The translations under genes and the position numbers were made by a program. This document shows, piece by piece, positions 13,496 through 21,798 of a DNA stretch of 32,869 bases. The notes under the pieces were generated by a model. The model was not told where the DNA came from and ran no database searches. It was given only the letters and a program-made list of their open reading frames with translations. Source of the stretch: a virus. Numbering within the stretch: position 1 is the stretch's first letter; each line of letters begins with the position of its first letter. The stretch covers positions 1 to 32,869 of IMG/VR virus record IMGVR_UViG_3300027847_001471. One strand, written 5' to 3'.

Positions 13496-15886
13496 CTACC
13501 AGCCCGGCGCGGCGCCGGTGCCGCGACTGCTGTGCGCTGCCTGCTGGACGGCAGCGGCCACGGCTTGCGGGTGGCCCAGGATCACACCGCTGGAAAACTG
13601 CACGATCACGGTGCGGCTGCCGTCGGTGTCAAAGCCGCCGCTGCTGGCGTCACCGCCCGCGCCCGTCGCGCTCGTTGCTGCGGCCGTGGAGGCGCCACCG
13701 CCACCGCCGGCCGCGCTGCCGGCACCGGCAGCCACGGCGCCAAAGAGCCCAGCGCTGACGATATGCATGGCGCCCTTGACGTAATTTTGGCTCGCAAACG
13801 CAGCCACGCTGTGGGCGATCTCCATGGCCATGGCGATCGCTGCCTTGGCGCGCTCATCCTCCAGAAACGACTGCGCCGCCACGCCCAGCGCGCCGGCCGT
13901 GGAGGCTGCGGCCTCGCCCACGCTCACCTGTCCGTCGGCATAGTCGCCCCAGGTCGTTGCCGCCGCGCCGGCAGCCTGAGTGATCGGCGCCAGCTCGCTG
14001 CCCAGCTGTGACATTTGCGAGCTGGTCGCCGCCATCACGCTGCTCACGTCGCGAAAATGCTGCGCCAGGTCACTGCGCTCGATGCGCTCAGCCTCCAGCG
14101 CATAGGCCGCCTGTGCGTCAGCCAGCTGCTGGGTGATGCGCACGCGCTCGACCAGTGACGCATTCTCGTCGTCGCCAAGCTGGCGCAGCGCGTGGGCGGC
14201 CTCGATCTCGGCCTCACGCAGGGCCAGGTGCGCGCGCTGCAGCGGGTCGGCCGCCGCCGCTGCGGCGCGGCGCACCTCGGCCAGGGCGCCAACCGCCTGC
14301 GCCTCGTCGCGCGCGGCGGCCAGCTCGGCCTGCGCGCCGTGCGCCGCGTCGTCGCGCGCGGCGCCTATGTCCAGGGCGGTGCCGAGCCACACCTCGGCCA
14401 GGCGCGCCGTCTCAGCGGTGCGCAGGGCCTCGATCGTCGCAGACCGGGCGCCGTTGGCGCGCATCTTTTCGATCTTGGCCTCTGACTTTGCCACGTGCTG
14501 CGCGTGCTCGACGCGGGCCAGATCCAGCGGATCCGTGGCGAGCATGATCGCCAGCTGCTGGCGGGCTGCTATCAGCGCGCCCTCGGCCGCCGCGCGCCCT
14601 GACGGCGGCGCCTTGGCCTTGGGCTTGGGCGCCGTCGAGGGCGCCAGGCCCGGCGCAAACGGCACGCCCCATATTTGATCGAACACCGAGCCCTCAGCTG
14701 CGCGGTCGAATGATTCAGCCACGGCATCGACAGCCACAGCGAGGGCGCCCGCGTCGCTCGCTGCACGGCGCGACTCACGGGCCAGGCCCGCCATCCCCTC
14801 GATCACGCGGCGAAGGTGGGGCGGGATCCCGCCGACCGTGGCCTGCATCTCCTGCCACTTCGCCAGCCTCATCTGCTCGGGCATCTTGGCGAGCGCCTCG
14901 CCCAGGTCGCGCGCGGCGGCGCTCTGGGCGGCCAGCAGCTGCACGCCCATCGCGGTGCCCAGGCCCTGCGCGCTGTCGTTGACCAGATCCACGCTGCGAG
15001 AAACGCCGGTCAGGGTGTCGGCCAGGTCGTCAGCGTCGGATCTGAGCGCGCGCAGGGCGTCGTCCACCAGGCCCAGCGTGACCATGAAGCCCTCGCTGGC
15101 CCAGACAGCCAGATCGCTCATCATGTCGCCCATCGCGGTGGTGGTCTGCTGGGCGTCCAGGCGGAAGTCAGCCAGATCCACGCCGTCAAACTGCTCGCCC
15201 AGGGCCTGAAGCGCGGCGGGCAGGGCGACTTTGAGGCGCCGATCCATCTCGTCAAGCTCGCCCACGGCCACGCCGGTGGCGTCTGCATATGCCTGGGTGA
15301 GCCCTGTGATCTTGTCGAGGTTGACGCCAATGTCGACCAGGCCGGTGGTGCGGCCTTTCAGCGACGACTCGATCACCTTGGCCACGTCGAGCACCCCACG
15401 GTGCTGATCGATCGCGGCCTTGGTGGCCAAGTCCAGCAGGCGGGTGGTGTCATCGACAGACACGCCCAGGCGCGCAAAGCGGTTAAGTACTACCTGCAGG
15501 TCTGTCGCCTCCACCAGGCCAGCGGTGGCACGCTGCGCGTCGCCCAGCACCTGCGCGTGGTCGGCAAACGCCTGCGCGAACCGGATCCCCACGTTCGCGG
15601 CCTTCTCACCGCTCACCGCGAAATCCTTGAAGCCACGCGCCAGGGCGCCGATCGCCAGGGCGCCGATCCCCAGCTGCCCCATCGACTTGACCGTGCGCGA
15701 GACGCTCTTCCCAAGCTTGCGCAGGGCCGTGCGCTGGCGGTCGAATACGCGCGCCGAGCGCTCGCCCGCGCCGGTCAGCTTGAGCAGCTGCGCCTCATTT
15801 GCGCGCATCCCTGCCTGTACGCGCTTCAGCTCAGCGATCGCGTTGCCCTGGGCGTCAACCGCGATCAGCAGGGTGTCACCCGCCAT
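13496..15886 (-). CDS. Tape measure protein
   Basis: A 796-aa, Ala-rich, mostly helical protein. The N-terminus (residues 1-60) is a coiled coil of basic heptads, followed by small hydrophobic stretches (LGIGALAIGALARGF), a long helical middle with many Ala/Glu/Arg heptads (about 440-620) and a hydrophobic Gly/Ala-rich end (about 680-770). This layout and its position after the tail chaperones are typical. By the usual rule of about 0.15 nm per residue the tail would be near 120 nm. ATG 15886 overlaps the stop of the preceding small gene. Confidence 0.85.
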   Translation of the reverse strand: MAGDTLLIAVDAQGNAIAELKRVQAGMRANEAQLLKLTGAGERSARVFDRQRTALRKLGKSVSRTVKSMGQLGIGALAIGALARGFKDFAVSGEKAANVGIRFAQAFADHAQVLGDAQRATAGLVEATDLQVVLNRFARLGVSVDDTTRLLDLATKAAIDQHRGVLDVAKVIESSLKGRTTGLVDIGVNLDKITGLTQAYADATGVAVGELDEMDRRLKVALPAALQALGEQFDGVDLADFRLDAQQTTTAMGDMMSDLAVWASEGFMVTLGLVDDALRALRSDADDLADTLTGVSRSVDLVNDSAQGLGTAMGVQLLAAQSAAARDLGEALAKMPEQMRLAKWQEMQATVGGIPPHLRRVIEGMAGLARESRRAASDAGALAVAVDAVAESFDRAAEGSVFDQIWGVPFAPGLAPSTAPKPKAKAPPSGRAAAEGALIAARQQLAIMLATDPLDLARVEHAQHVAKSEAKIEKMRANGARSATIEALRTAETARLAEVWLGTALDIGAARDDAAHGAQAELAAARDEAQAVGALAEVRRAAAAAADPLQRAHLALREAEIEAAHALRQLGDDENASLVERVRITQQLADAQAAYALEAERIERSDLAQHFRDVSSVMAATSSQMSQLGSELAPITQAAGAAATTWGDYADGQVSVGEAAASTAGALGVAAQSFLEDERAKAAIAMAMEIAHSVAAFASQNYVKGAMHIVSAGLFGAVAAGAGSAAGGGGGASTAAATSATGAGGDASSGGFDTDGSRTVIVQFSSGVILGHPQAVAAAVQQAAHSSRGTGAAPGW

Positions 15887-16196
15887 GGCGCGTCCCCTGC
15901 TCCATGGCGTGCGCCTGGCGGTCTGCCATCATCGCGCGCAGCTGCGACCAGACGGCAGGCACCCACGCGGCAAAGGTGTCAGGCCAGCCGCTCAGCGGCG
16001 CCAGCTTGCTCGACGCCTCCAGCTGCGCGACGCCCTGAACATACGGATCGGCCATGGCCTCGCGCAGCGGGCAGCGCGCCCACTCAGCGCCCAAGTATGT
16101 GCCGCCCCTGGCCTCACAGATCGACGGATCTGACGCGCACGCGGGATCGCCCTCAGCGCAATCGAGGCCGCTGCGCGCAAGCACGTCTGCCCACAC
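15876..16196 (-). CDS. Second tail assembly chaperone-like ORF (T position)
   Basis: A 106-aa protein reading VWADVLARSGLDCAEG at the start. Many siphophages place here a -1 frameshift extension of the first chaperone. This ORF is indeed in the -1 frame relative to the upstream gene, but I see no X-XXY-YYZ slippery heptamer before the upstream stop. Instead GTG 16196 has AGGG five bases upstream, placed over the previous stop, so independent coupled start is more likely. Its frame is open to 16601. It overlaps the tape-measure start by 11 bases. The function as chaperone is from position only. Confidence 0.6.
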   Translation of the reverse strand: MWADVLARSGLDCAEGDPACASDPSICEARGGTYLGAEWARCPLREAMADPYVQGVAQLEASSKLAPLSGWPDTFAAWVPAVWSQLRAMMADRQAHAMEQGTRHGG

Positions 16197-16204
16197 CAGC
16201 GCCC

Positions 16205-16585
16205 TCAGACGCTGGCGCCGATAGGGTCGGGCGGTGCCAAGCTCAGCTCGAAGATAGCGCCGCCCAGGGCGGCCAGCTCGGCAGGCGGCAGGCGATCTAG
16301 CAGCTCGGTCAGCGCCGTCGCCGCCGTCTCGTCGAGGCCGGGCGCCTTGGCGCGCGTCACGCACATGATGCAGGCGTCCACGCTCACCGCCGCAGGGCTG
16401 TCTGATCGCAGGCGCAGCACCTCGCTGGCGCGCATGGGGCGCACCGTCATCACCAGCGCATCGCCCTTGACGGTGGTGCACTCCGCTGGGCTCAGCCAGC
16501 GCACAGGGCCATCGTCGCAGACCACTGACGGATCGGTGGACGCTACCAGATCGATCCGATCTGACGTTCTGAGCAGTGGCAGCAT
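16205..16585 (-). CDS. Tail assembly chaperone (G position)
   Basis: A 126-aa acidic protein between the tail tube and tape-measure genes, the usual site of the tail assembly chaperone. It has a beta-rich N-terminal part (RTSDRIDLVAS) and a helical C-terminal part (LTELLDRLPPAELAALGGAIF). ATG 16585 has GAGG eight bases upstream; GTG 16594 is possible. The frame is continuous with the upstream tail tube gene, from which only one TAG separates it. No conserved motif allows a family name, so the assignment rests on order, size and composition. Confidence 0.65.
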   Translation of the reverse strand: MLPLLRTSDRIDLVASTDPSVVCDDGPVRWLSPAECTTVKGDALVMTVRPMRASEVLRLRSDSPAAVSVDACIMCVTRAKAPGLDETAATALTELLDRLPPAELAALGGAIFELSLAPPDPIGASV

Positions 16586-16621
16586 GAACAGCACCTCGCA
16601 CGTGGTCGCATCCTCGGGCTC

Positions 16622-17848
16622 CTACATAAACGCGAGCCGCACCGGGGTGTCAATTGCGCTGCTGTTACCGTCGCCTGTGCCGCCGTCGGCGTCGTAATAG
16701 CCGGGCTTGATCGTGTGGGTGATGCTAACGATCCCCTCGCTGTCGCCCAGGGTGCTCTGCACGTCTACCTGGCCAACGGGCACCAGCAGAGAAAACGCTG
16801 CGCCGGGCGTGCCAGTTCCAAGGTCGGCCTGGAGGTAGCTGTAGGTGTCGCCCGGCGCCTTGATCTCGCCGTCACCGATCGTGCTGGCGAGCACTTCCAT
16901 ATTGATCGTCACGTCGCGCGAGGTGACCACGTATTGGCTCACGCCCTCGCTGCTGGAGTGATTCAGCACCGCTGAATACTCGCAAGCGATCTCGATGCTC
17001 ATGGACGCCACGTCAACGCTGGTGCCGCTGCTGCGCACGAGCGCGCCCGTGGCACCGGTCGAGGCCGGCAGCTGCGGCAGGCTGTACGTATAGAGGCCAG
17101 GATCGCCGCCAGAGCCCACAAACTCCCAGTCGGCAAACTGCAGCTCGGCCTCCAGCACAGGCTGCTGCTTGGCGTCCAGCGTGATCTTGGCGCTCGTCAC
17201 GAGGCCGTCGAACATGATGATCCGCGAGCTGGCGTCAGCACCCAAAAACTCCATCGACAGCGGCACAGAGGGCTGACCGTTGCTCAAAAAGTGACTGATC
17301 GAGCCGTACACCGGGCGCCCCGCGATGGGCGAGCTGGGCGCGTTGCTGGTCAGGGTGGTCACCGCACCGCTGACCGACTTGACCCAGCCCACGATCAGCG
17401 TGCTGTCATCAGCGGCGGAGCTGGCCAGCACCGCGTCAGCGGCCACGCTGGTGGGGCTGCCGCTCAGGGTCAGATCGGGCGCGCTGTAGCTGTCCACGGT
17501 CTTGCCCGCGACGCCCGTGGTGTAGTCGGTCCCGCCGAGCGCGTATTCCAGGATCAGCGAGTCGACGTGCTGATCGCTGCTGGTCGGGTCAGCGCCGGGC
17601 GTGGTGGCGCTCCAGCCATGCAGCGGCAGCTTGACGCTGGCCGTGGCACCCTCGCGGCTGCCGGCCGCGACGCGGTGCTGGTGATAGCCGCCACGGTAGG
17701 CCTCAGTCATGAGCGCCTCGCGCGTCAGCGAGGGCGTGGTGATCTCGCACTCGGCATAGGCCGCAGCGCCAAAGGTGGTCTGTTTTGTGCCCCATGCGGC
17801 CTGCTTGGCCAGCGAGACGCGCCCCAGGTTTGATGGATGATAGGCCAT
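16622..17848 (-). CDS. Major tail tube protein
   Basis: A 408-aa beta-rich protein beginning AYHPSNLGRVSLAKQAAWGT, typical of long tail tube proteins of siphophages ('...K Q..WGT/ GT...'). Two similar beta domains are suggested: residues about 20-180, ending at the YGSISHFLSNG hairpin, and 190-390. Length is above that of the simplest tube proteins (about 150-250 aa), so an added domain probably decorates the tube surface. ATG 17848 follows the previous stop by two bases. The gene order terminator, tube, chaperones, tape measure is canonical. Confidence 0.78.
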   Translation of the reverse strand: MAYHPSNLGRVSLAKQAAWGTKQTTFGAAAYAECEITTPSLTREALMTEAYRGGYHQHRVAAGSREGATASVKLPLHGWSATTPGADPTSSDQHVDSLILEYALGGTDYTTGVAGKTVDSYSAPDLTLSGSPTSVAADAVLASSAADDSTLIVGWVKSVSGAVTTLTSNAPSSPIAGRPVYGSISHFLSNGQPSVPLSMEFLGADASSRIIMFDGLVTSAKITLDAKQQPVLEAELQFADWEFVGSGGDPGLYTYSLPQLPASTGATGALVRSSGTSVDVASMSIEIACEYSAVLNHSSSEGVSQYVVTSRDVTINMEVLASTIGDGEIKAPGDTYSYLQADLGTGTPGAAFSLLVPVGQVDVQSTLGDSEGIVSITHTIKPGYYDADGGTGDGNSSAIDTPVRLAFM

Positions 17849-17850
17849 GT

Positions 17851-18276
17851 CTAGCTCACTCCGGTCAGGCGGTAGGTCACGTCAGCTGATATGCGCGCCT
17901 CGATGGCGCCGTCTCTCTCGTCAATGTCAAGCGGCTGTGTGGCGGCAGCGTATATGTCAGCCGCCTGGGTGTGCAGCCTGACCAGCGCGCGGTCCACGCG
18001 CTCCATGTCATCCGACACACGATCCAGCGTGGCCGCACCTGCGGCAGAGTAAAGCACGGTGACGGTAAACTGCGCGCGCAGGGCGTCAACGGTCATGAGA
18101 TCCGCACGGTTTGGCGGGTCGCTCAGGTCGACAACGAACACGCGATCAGGCGCGCGCAGCCCGTCGCGCAGGGCGGTGTCGACGTGCCTGAACACGTCGC
18201 GCCCGCTGGCCTGGGCGTCTGGCGTGATCGCCTCGATGGCCGCGATCACGGCGTCTCTGACCGCGCTCGCCCTCAC
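17851..18276 (-). CDS. Tail terminator-like protein
   Basis: A 141-aa protein with a helix at the N-terminus (AVRDAVIAAIEAITP) and strands DRVFVVDLSD, AQFTVTVLYS and ISADVTYRLTG, the alpha-beta layout of lambda gpU/HK97 gp10-like tail completion proteins. Its place just before the tail tube gene fits the tail terminator, which caps the finished tail. GTG 18276 overlaps the previous stop. No motif gives certainty. Confidence 0.62.
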   Translation of the reverse strand: MRASAVRDAVIAAIEAITPDAQASGRDVFRHVDTALRDGLRAPDRVFVVDLSDPPNRADLMTVDALRAQFTVTVLYSAAGAATLDRVSDDMERVDRALVRLHTQAADIYAAATQPLDIDERDGAIEARISADVTYRLTGVS

Positions 18277-19166
18277 CTGCGCACCACGCGCATGGTGTAC
18301 ATGGGCGCCACCTCGCCAGCATCTACCGCGCCATCGTCATCACGATCGATCCAGTTGTTCGCGACGGCTTCGGCGATGAGGCGCCGCAGCGTCTGCTCTT
18401 GATCGTGCTGGTATGCCGTCGGGTCGTACCCTGCAGGCACGAGCGCGTCACTGGTCGCGCACTCCAGCCGCAGCGCCGCCAGGCCCGCCGACTCAAACAC
18501 GGATCGATCGCCCACCATGTGCGGGTAGTTTCCGTCTGCGCGCAGGATGTTCCTGACCCGCTGGCTGGCTCGCCGCGCCAGCTCAAAGTAATGGCCAGAG
18601 TCGAGCCCGGTGGCGTAGCCGGGAAAGGCCAGCGCCAGATACCGCGCAGCGTCGTCGCCGCTCACCGCGTCGGGCCAGGGCGTCTTAACCACGTCAACGA
18701 TCGTGCGATAACGGCGCACCGTGCCGTCGCCGTCAGTCACAGACCACTCAACGCGGTGATTGAGCCCGCGATCTGCGGTGTCGGCAGCCGTCAGCGGTGC
18801 TGACACGCGTTGGCCCACCAGGGTGTCACCGACTGCCAGGGTGCCCGGTGGCGGGTGCTCCAGGGTGATCGTGGTGCCTGACACCTCACTCACGCCCACA
18901 GAGGCCGCCCAGCCGCTGGCGCTGGTCAGCCAGTAGCGCACGCCGGGCGTCATGCCCGTCGCGTTGTCCACCGTCATCGCCGTCTGGGACGTGACGGTGG
19001 CCACGGTCGCGGTGCCTGCATCACCGATCGCGTCCACCGTAACGGTGGGCGTGGCCAGGGCGGTGCCGCTGGTGCCATAAAACGTGGCCGTGGCGCTGAC
19101 CGGCGCGGCGGTGTCCGGGTACTCTGACACCGTGGCAGCCGCGTCCTCTGTCACCTCGATCGCCAT
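18273..19166 (-). CDS. Head-tail connector protein with EF-hand-like loop
   Basis: A 297-aa protein. The first 130 residues are Thr/Val-rich strands of an Ig-like or connector beta domain. Residues about 165-270 are helical (DDAARYLALAFPGY ... FESAGLAALRLECA). The C-terminus contains D-R-D-D-D-G-A-V-D-A-G-E (274-285), which fits the canonical EF-hand calcium loop at positions 1, 3, 5, 6, 9 and 12. Position after the capsid gene suggests an adaptor or neck protein. ATG 19166 has a strong GGGAGG site. The calcium loop is unusual for this class, and binding is inferred only from sequence. Confidence 0.65.
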   Translation of the reverse strand: MAIEVTEDAAATVSEYPDTAAPVSATATFYGTSGTALATPTVTVDAIGDAGTATVATVTSQTAMTVDNATGMTPGVRYWLTSASGWAASVGVSEVSGTTITLEHPPPGTLAVGDTLVGQRVSAPLTAADTADRGLNHRVEWSVTDGDGTVRRYRTIVDVVKTPWPDAVSGDDAARYLALAFPGYATGLDSGHYFELARRASQRVRNILRADGNYPHMVGDRSVFESAGLAALRLECATSDALVPAGYDPTAYQHDQEQTLRRLIAEAVANNWIDRDDDGAVDAGEVAPMYTMRVVRR

Positions 19167-19188
19167 CGGCCCTCCCTGGCTCGGCGGT

Positions 19189-19214
19189 GGCGCCAGGCCG
19201 TCAGGCCCAGCGCC
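19189..19214 (-). terminator. Hairpin after the major capsid gene
   Basis: GGCGC, CA, GGCC, a 4-base loop, GGCC, CA, GCGCC: an almost perfect 26-base stem-loop in the 57-base gap after the capsid stop. It has no U tract; it may stabilise the capsid mRNA or attenuate transcription into the tail genes. Confidence 0.5.
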
Positions 19215-19223
19215 GCGCCGTTA

Positions 19224-20201
19224 CTAGGACGGGTTACCGGCGATCCCGATCGGCTCAGGCTTGGCATCCACCGCCAGAGCGAAGTCGACGACCAGCTTGC
19301 GGGCCAAGGTGTCGGCGTCCTCGGTGATGCGCAGAACCGGCGGCAGGCGTTGCCACGCCACCAGGCAATTCTCCAGCTTGGGCAGCAAGTACCACGCGTT
19401 CGTGTCGGTCAGCCAGGGCGCCACCACGATGTCAGCCAGCCCCATGTACTGGCCCACCATGTTGTTTAGTCCCTGCGAGGGCGAGGCGGCGCTCGACGTG
19501 TCGGAGGCGCTGCCCACGGTGGTGGTCACGCTGGTCAGCGTGTACGTGGATCCGACAGCGGCCATGGCGGCCTCTTCGAGATCGGGCGGAACCACCAGGG
19601 TGAAACCACCCGCCACGAGGTCATAGGGCGCGCCGGTCGAGTCGACCCAGGCCCTAGCAGACTTGACGGCGGCGGCTACACCGGCCGCGTCGAGCGCGCT
19701 GGTGATGTAGTTGCTGCGCGTGGTCGGCCCGCCGCTCGGCGTGCCCGGCACGGTGTGATCCGTCGCGAACAGCGTTTTCGGCGTAGGCAGGCCGGTGGTG
19801 ACCGTGCCGCCCACCAGGCCGCCCTCCAGCGTGGTGTAAACCTGCTTGGCATAGGTGTTAGCCACGGCGATGCCCATCCGGCGCGCCATGTCGGCCACGA
19901 GGTTGGGGATGATCTCCGCGTCGAGTCGGCCCACGGTCACCATCGATCCGTACTGCGCGATCGCGATGTCCTTGGTGCCACTCGCGCCGGCCGCGCTGGC
20001 CGTGGCGCTCAGGTCGGCCGAGCCATCCCAGCTGGCCACCTCGCCCAGCGAGGCCATCGAGGTCATGCGCAGAGCGCCAGACTGATCCGTGCGGAAATCC
20101 GCCACGCGGCGCCAGTGATCCGGGATCGAAGCCAGGCCGTCAACATAGTTGATCGTGGCAATAGAGCGGGCGTTACTCGAAGAAAATGCGGTGAGTGCCA
20201 C
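19224..20201 (-). CDS. Major capsid protein (Mu gpT-like, HK97 fold)
   Basis: A 325-aa protein. The passage GLNNMVGQYMGLADIVVAPWLTDTNAWYLLPK (in parts, residues about 244-275) matches the end region of Mu-type major head subunits. The N-terminal 60 residues look like the N-arm and E-loop. GTG 20201 has GGAGG seven bases upstream. A 95-base gap, the longest in the head module, precedes the gene, which may hold a leader for high expression, but I see no convincing promoter there. Scaffold lies upstream and connector downstream. Confidence 0.85.
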   Translation of the reverse strand: MALTAFSSSNARSIATINYVDGLASIPDHWRRVADFRTDQSGALRMTSMASLGEVASWDGSADLSATASAAGASGTKDIAIAQYGSMVTVGRLDAEIIPNLVADMARRMGIAVANTYAKQVYTTLEGGLVGGTVTTGLPTPKTLFATDHTVPGTPSGGPTTRSNYITSALDAAGVAAAVKSARAWVDSTGAPYDLVAGGFTLVVPPDLEEAAMAAVGSTYTLTSVTTTVGSASDTSSAASPSQGLNNMVGQYMGLADIVVAPWLTDTNAWYLLPKLENCLVAWQRLPPVLRITEDADTLARKLVVDFALAVDAKPEPIGIAGNPS

Positions 20202-20296
20202 GGGACAGCCTCCAGGTGTGTGTGATCCGTCAGACGCCCAACAGCCTAGCCCACCCTGCCGCGCACCCGCTGGCGATCACCCAAACCCGCGCCAGG

Positions 20297-20779
20297 TCAC
20301 CGGCTTACGGTCACAATGCCCTCGCGCACGGCGCCGGTGGCGCCTGGGATGCGTGCCATCTCATCCTTCCAGCTGTCGCCCACGCTGCGCTCGATGCGCT
20401 TGCGCAGCTCGCGCTTGCGCTCGTGGAGCATGCGGTAGGCCTGGTGAGGGATGCACAGGTACAGGCCGCCGCTGTCGCCGTCGGCCGATTCAAAGCCAAC
20501 TTTCTTTAGCCCCTGCGGCGCGCTCTGGTAGCCCATGCGTCGCATGTTCGCGGCCAGCGCCTCGGCCCTCGGCGCGCCGCGCTGGCCGCAGCGTGTAAAC
20601 ACCCAGCCCTTGGCATAGTCGTCGGGCATTCCATACCAGCTGCCAATACTCATGCGCTCGGCCTGATCGTGGGCCTGGAAATACTCATTGAGCTGCAGCA
20701 GGCTCTGCGCCTCGGCCTGAGCCGCGCCAGCGTTGATCGTGGCAGCAGCGTCCAGCTTGCCGCCCTTCTTGCCGCTCAT
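20297..20779 (-). CDS. Head-region protein of unknown function
   Basis: A 160-aa basic protein (MSGKKGGKLDAAATI) with a helical start, an aromatic middle (GSWYGMPDDYAKGWVF) and a charged C-terminal helix (LHERKRELRKRIERSVGDSW). It lies between the scaffold-like gene and the capsid gene, the position of head accessory or maturation proteins. ATG 20779 overlaps the previous stop (TAATG). I recognise no family or protease motif. Confidence 0.6.
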   Translation of the reverse strand: MSGKKGGKLDAAATINAGAAQAEAQSLLQLNEYFQAHDQAERMSIGSWYGMPDDYAKGWVFTRCGQRGAPRAEALAANMRRMGYQSAPQGLKKVGFESADGDSGGLYLCIPHQAYRMLHERKRELRKRIERSVGDSWKDEMARIPGATGAVREGIVTVSR

Positions 20780-21357
20780 TACTCGCCCCCGAACGTCGCG
20801 CGCATTTGCGCGCGGTGAAAGTCAGCACCAAAGGTGCCGTGCTGGCTCGACTTCATCTGCTCGTTCATTTGCGCGGTCTGGGTCGCGCCCTCGGTCTGGG
20901 TGGCGAACAGGCCGCCATTGCCGTCACGCCACGCCTGGAGCGCCTGGGCGCCGTCGGCGGTGCCCGGGTCAGCGGCAGGCGCGAGTGTCAGCAGGTGCGA
21001 GTCAGACAGGCTGGCGCTGGCGCCCATCTTGCGCAGGTAGTCGACGCGTGCGCGCTGCGCCGCGCGTGCGCTGATCGCCTCGACGGCCTCACGCGCTGAT
21101 CGCGTGCGCTCCAGCTCGGCAGACAGCTCGGCACGCAGGGCGCCCATGCCATCGTCATCGGCAGGCGAGGCCGCCACCGGCACAGGCGGCGGCTCGGCCG
21201 TCAGCTGCACCGGCGGCGGTGTGGTGGCTGGCGCGGGCGTGGTGGGCTCTGGTGTGGCGGGTGCTGCCTGCTGCGGGGCGGCAGGCGGCGGGGCGGCAGG
21301 CTCTGGCGGTGTGGTTGCGTCAATGGGCGCACCAGCGACAATGGCGGCATCGCTCAC
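20779..21357 (-). CDS. Scaffolding-like protein
   Basis: A 192-aa protein. The first 70 residues are Pro/Ala/Thr low-complexity; residues about 75-115 form a charged coiled coil (LRAELSAELERTRSAREAVE), and the C-terminal 60 residues are helical and Gln-rich (QTAQMNEQMKSSQHGTF). A low-complexity start plus coiled coil next to the capsid gene is the normal look of capsid scaffolds. GTG 21357 overlaps the previous stop (GTGA). No protease triad is seen, so an unrelated protease or none would be used for maturation. Confidence 0.65.
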   Translation of the reverse strand: MSDAAIVAGAPIDATTPPEPAAPPPAAPQQAAPATPEPTTPAPATTPPPVQLTAEPPPVPVAASPADDDGMGALRAELSAELERTRSAREAVEAISARAAQRARVDYLRKMGASASLSDSHLLTLAPAADPGTADGAQALQAWRDGNGGLFATQTEGATQTAQMNEQMKSSQHGTFGADFHRAQMRATFGGE

Positions 21358-21578
21358 CTTGCCGCCCGATACAGCGCCAGGGCCTCGCTGGTGGCGGCCA
21401 TGGTCACCAGGCCGCCGGCGCGGGTGTGCGGGCGAAAGCCGAACCGGGATTGCAGCCGCGCGGCCTCGGTCTCGTCCACCTTGACCGTGTAAACGGTCGG
21501 CCCGCCATGCGTGGCCACATCAGGGCGCAGACGCGGCACGGCCTTGATCTTGCGCACCTTGGCCCTGCGCTCAGTCAT
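21354..21578 (-). CDS. Small basic head-region protein
   Basis: A 74-aa basic protein opening TERRAKVRKIKAVPRLRPD, then a beta-like part (PTVYTVKVDE) and an Arg-rich end. Start ATG 21578, just inside the end of the previous gene, and stop overlapping the scaffold start, support coupled translation. I do not recognise a family. Position between portal-proximal genes and scaffold suggests a head-assembly accessory role. Confidence 0.58.
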   Translation of the reverse strand: MTERRAKVRKIKAVPRLRPDVATHGGPTVYTVKVDETEAARLQSRFGFRPHTRAGGLVTMAATSEALALYRAAR

Positions 21579-21798
21579 CGCCGCCCCCGGTGCTGGCCAG
21601 GTAGGCGTCAGCCGCTTGCTGGTCGGCCACCATCACATACTTGCCGCCGCTGGTGCCCGTGGCCTGCCACCCGCACCTAACCATCACGGCGGCCTCGTCG
21701 GGGTCAGACAGACACGAGGCCACCGCCACGCCATCCATGGCGCGGGCGGCCTTAAGCTGCGGCAGCTTTGCCGATCGGGGCTTCTTCGCCTTGCTCAC
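21571..21798 (-). CDS. Small head-region protein, unknown
   Basis: A 75-aa protein with a Lys/Ala-rich start (SKAKKPRSAKLPQLKAARA) and a second half with a glycine turn and short strands (GTSGGKYVMVADQQAADAYL). GTG 21798 overlaps the previous stop and has GAGG six bases upstream. No family recognised. It forms a run of four overlapping small genes leading into the scaffold and capsid genes. Confidence 0.58.
   Translation of the reverse strand: MSKAKKPRSAKLPQLKAARAMDGVAVASCLSDPDEAAVMVRCGWQATGTSGGKYVMVADQQAADAYLASTGGGDD

Noticed and set aside
16197-16601. Upstream part of the second chaperone frame read as its own N-terminus
   Set aside because: This segment is Arg/Gly-rich shadow sequence of the first chaperone gene.
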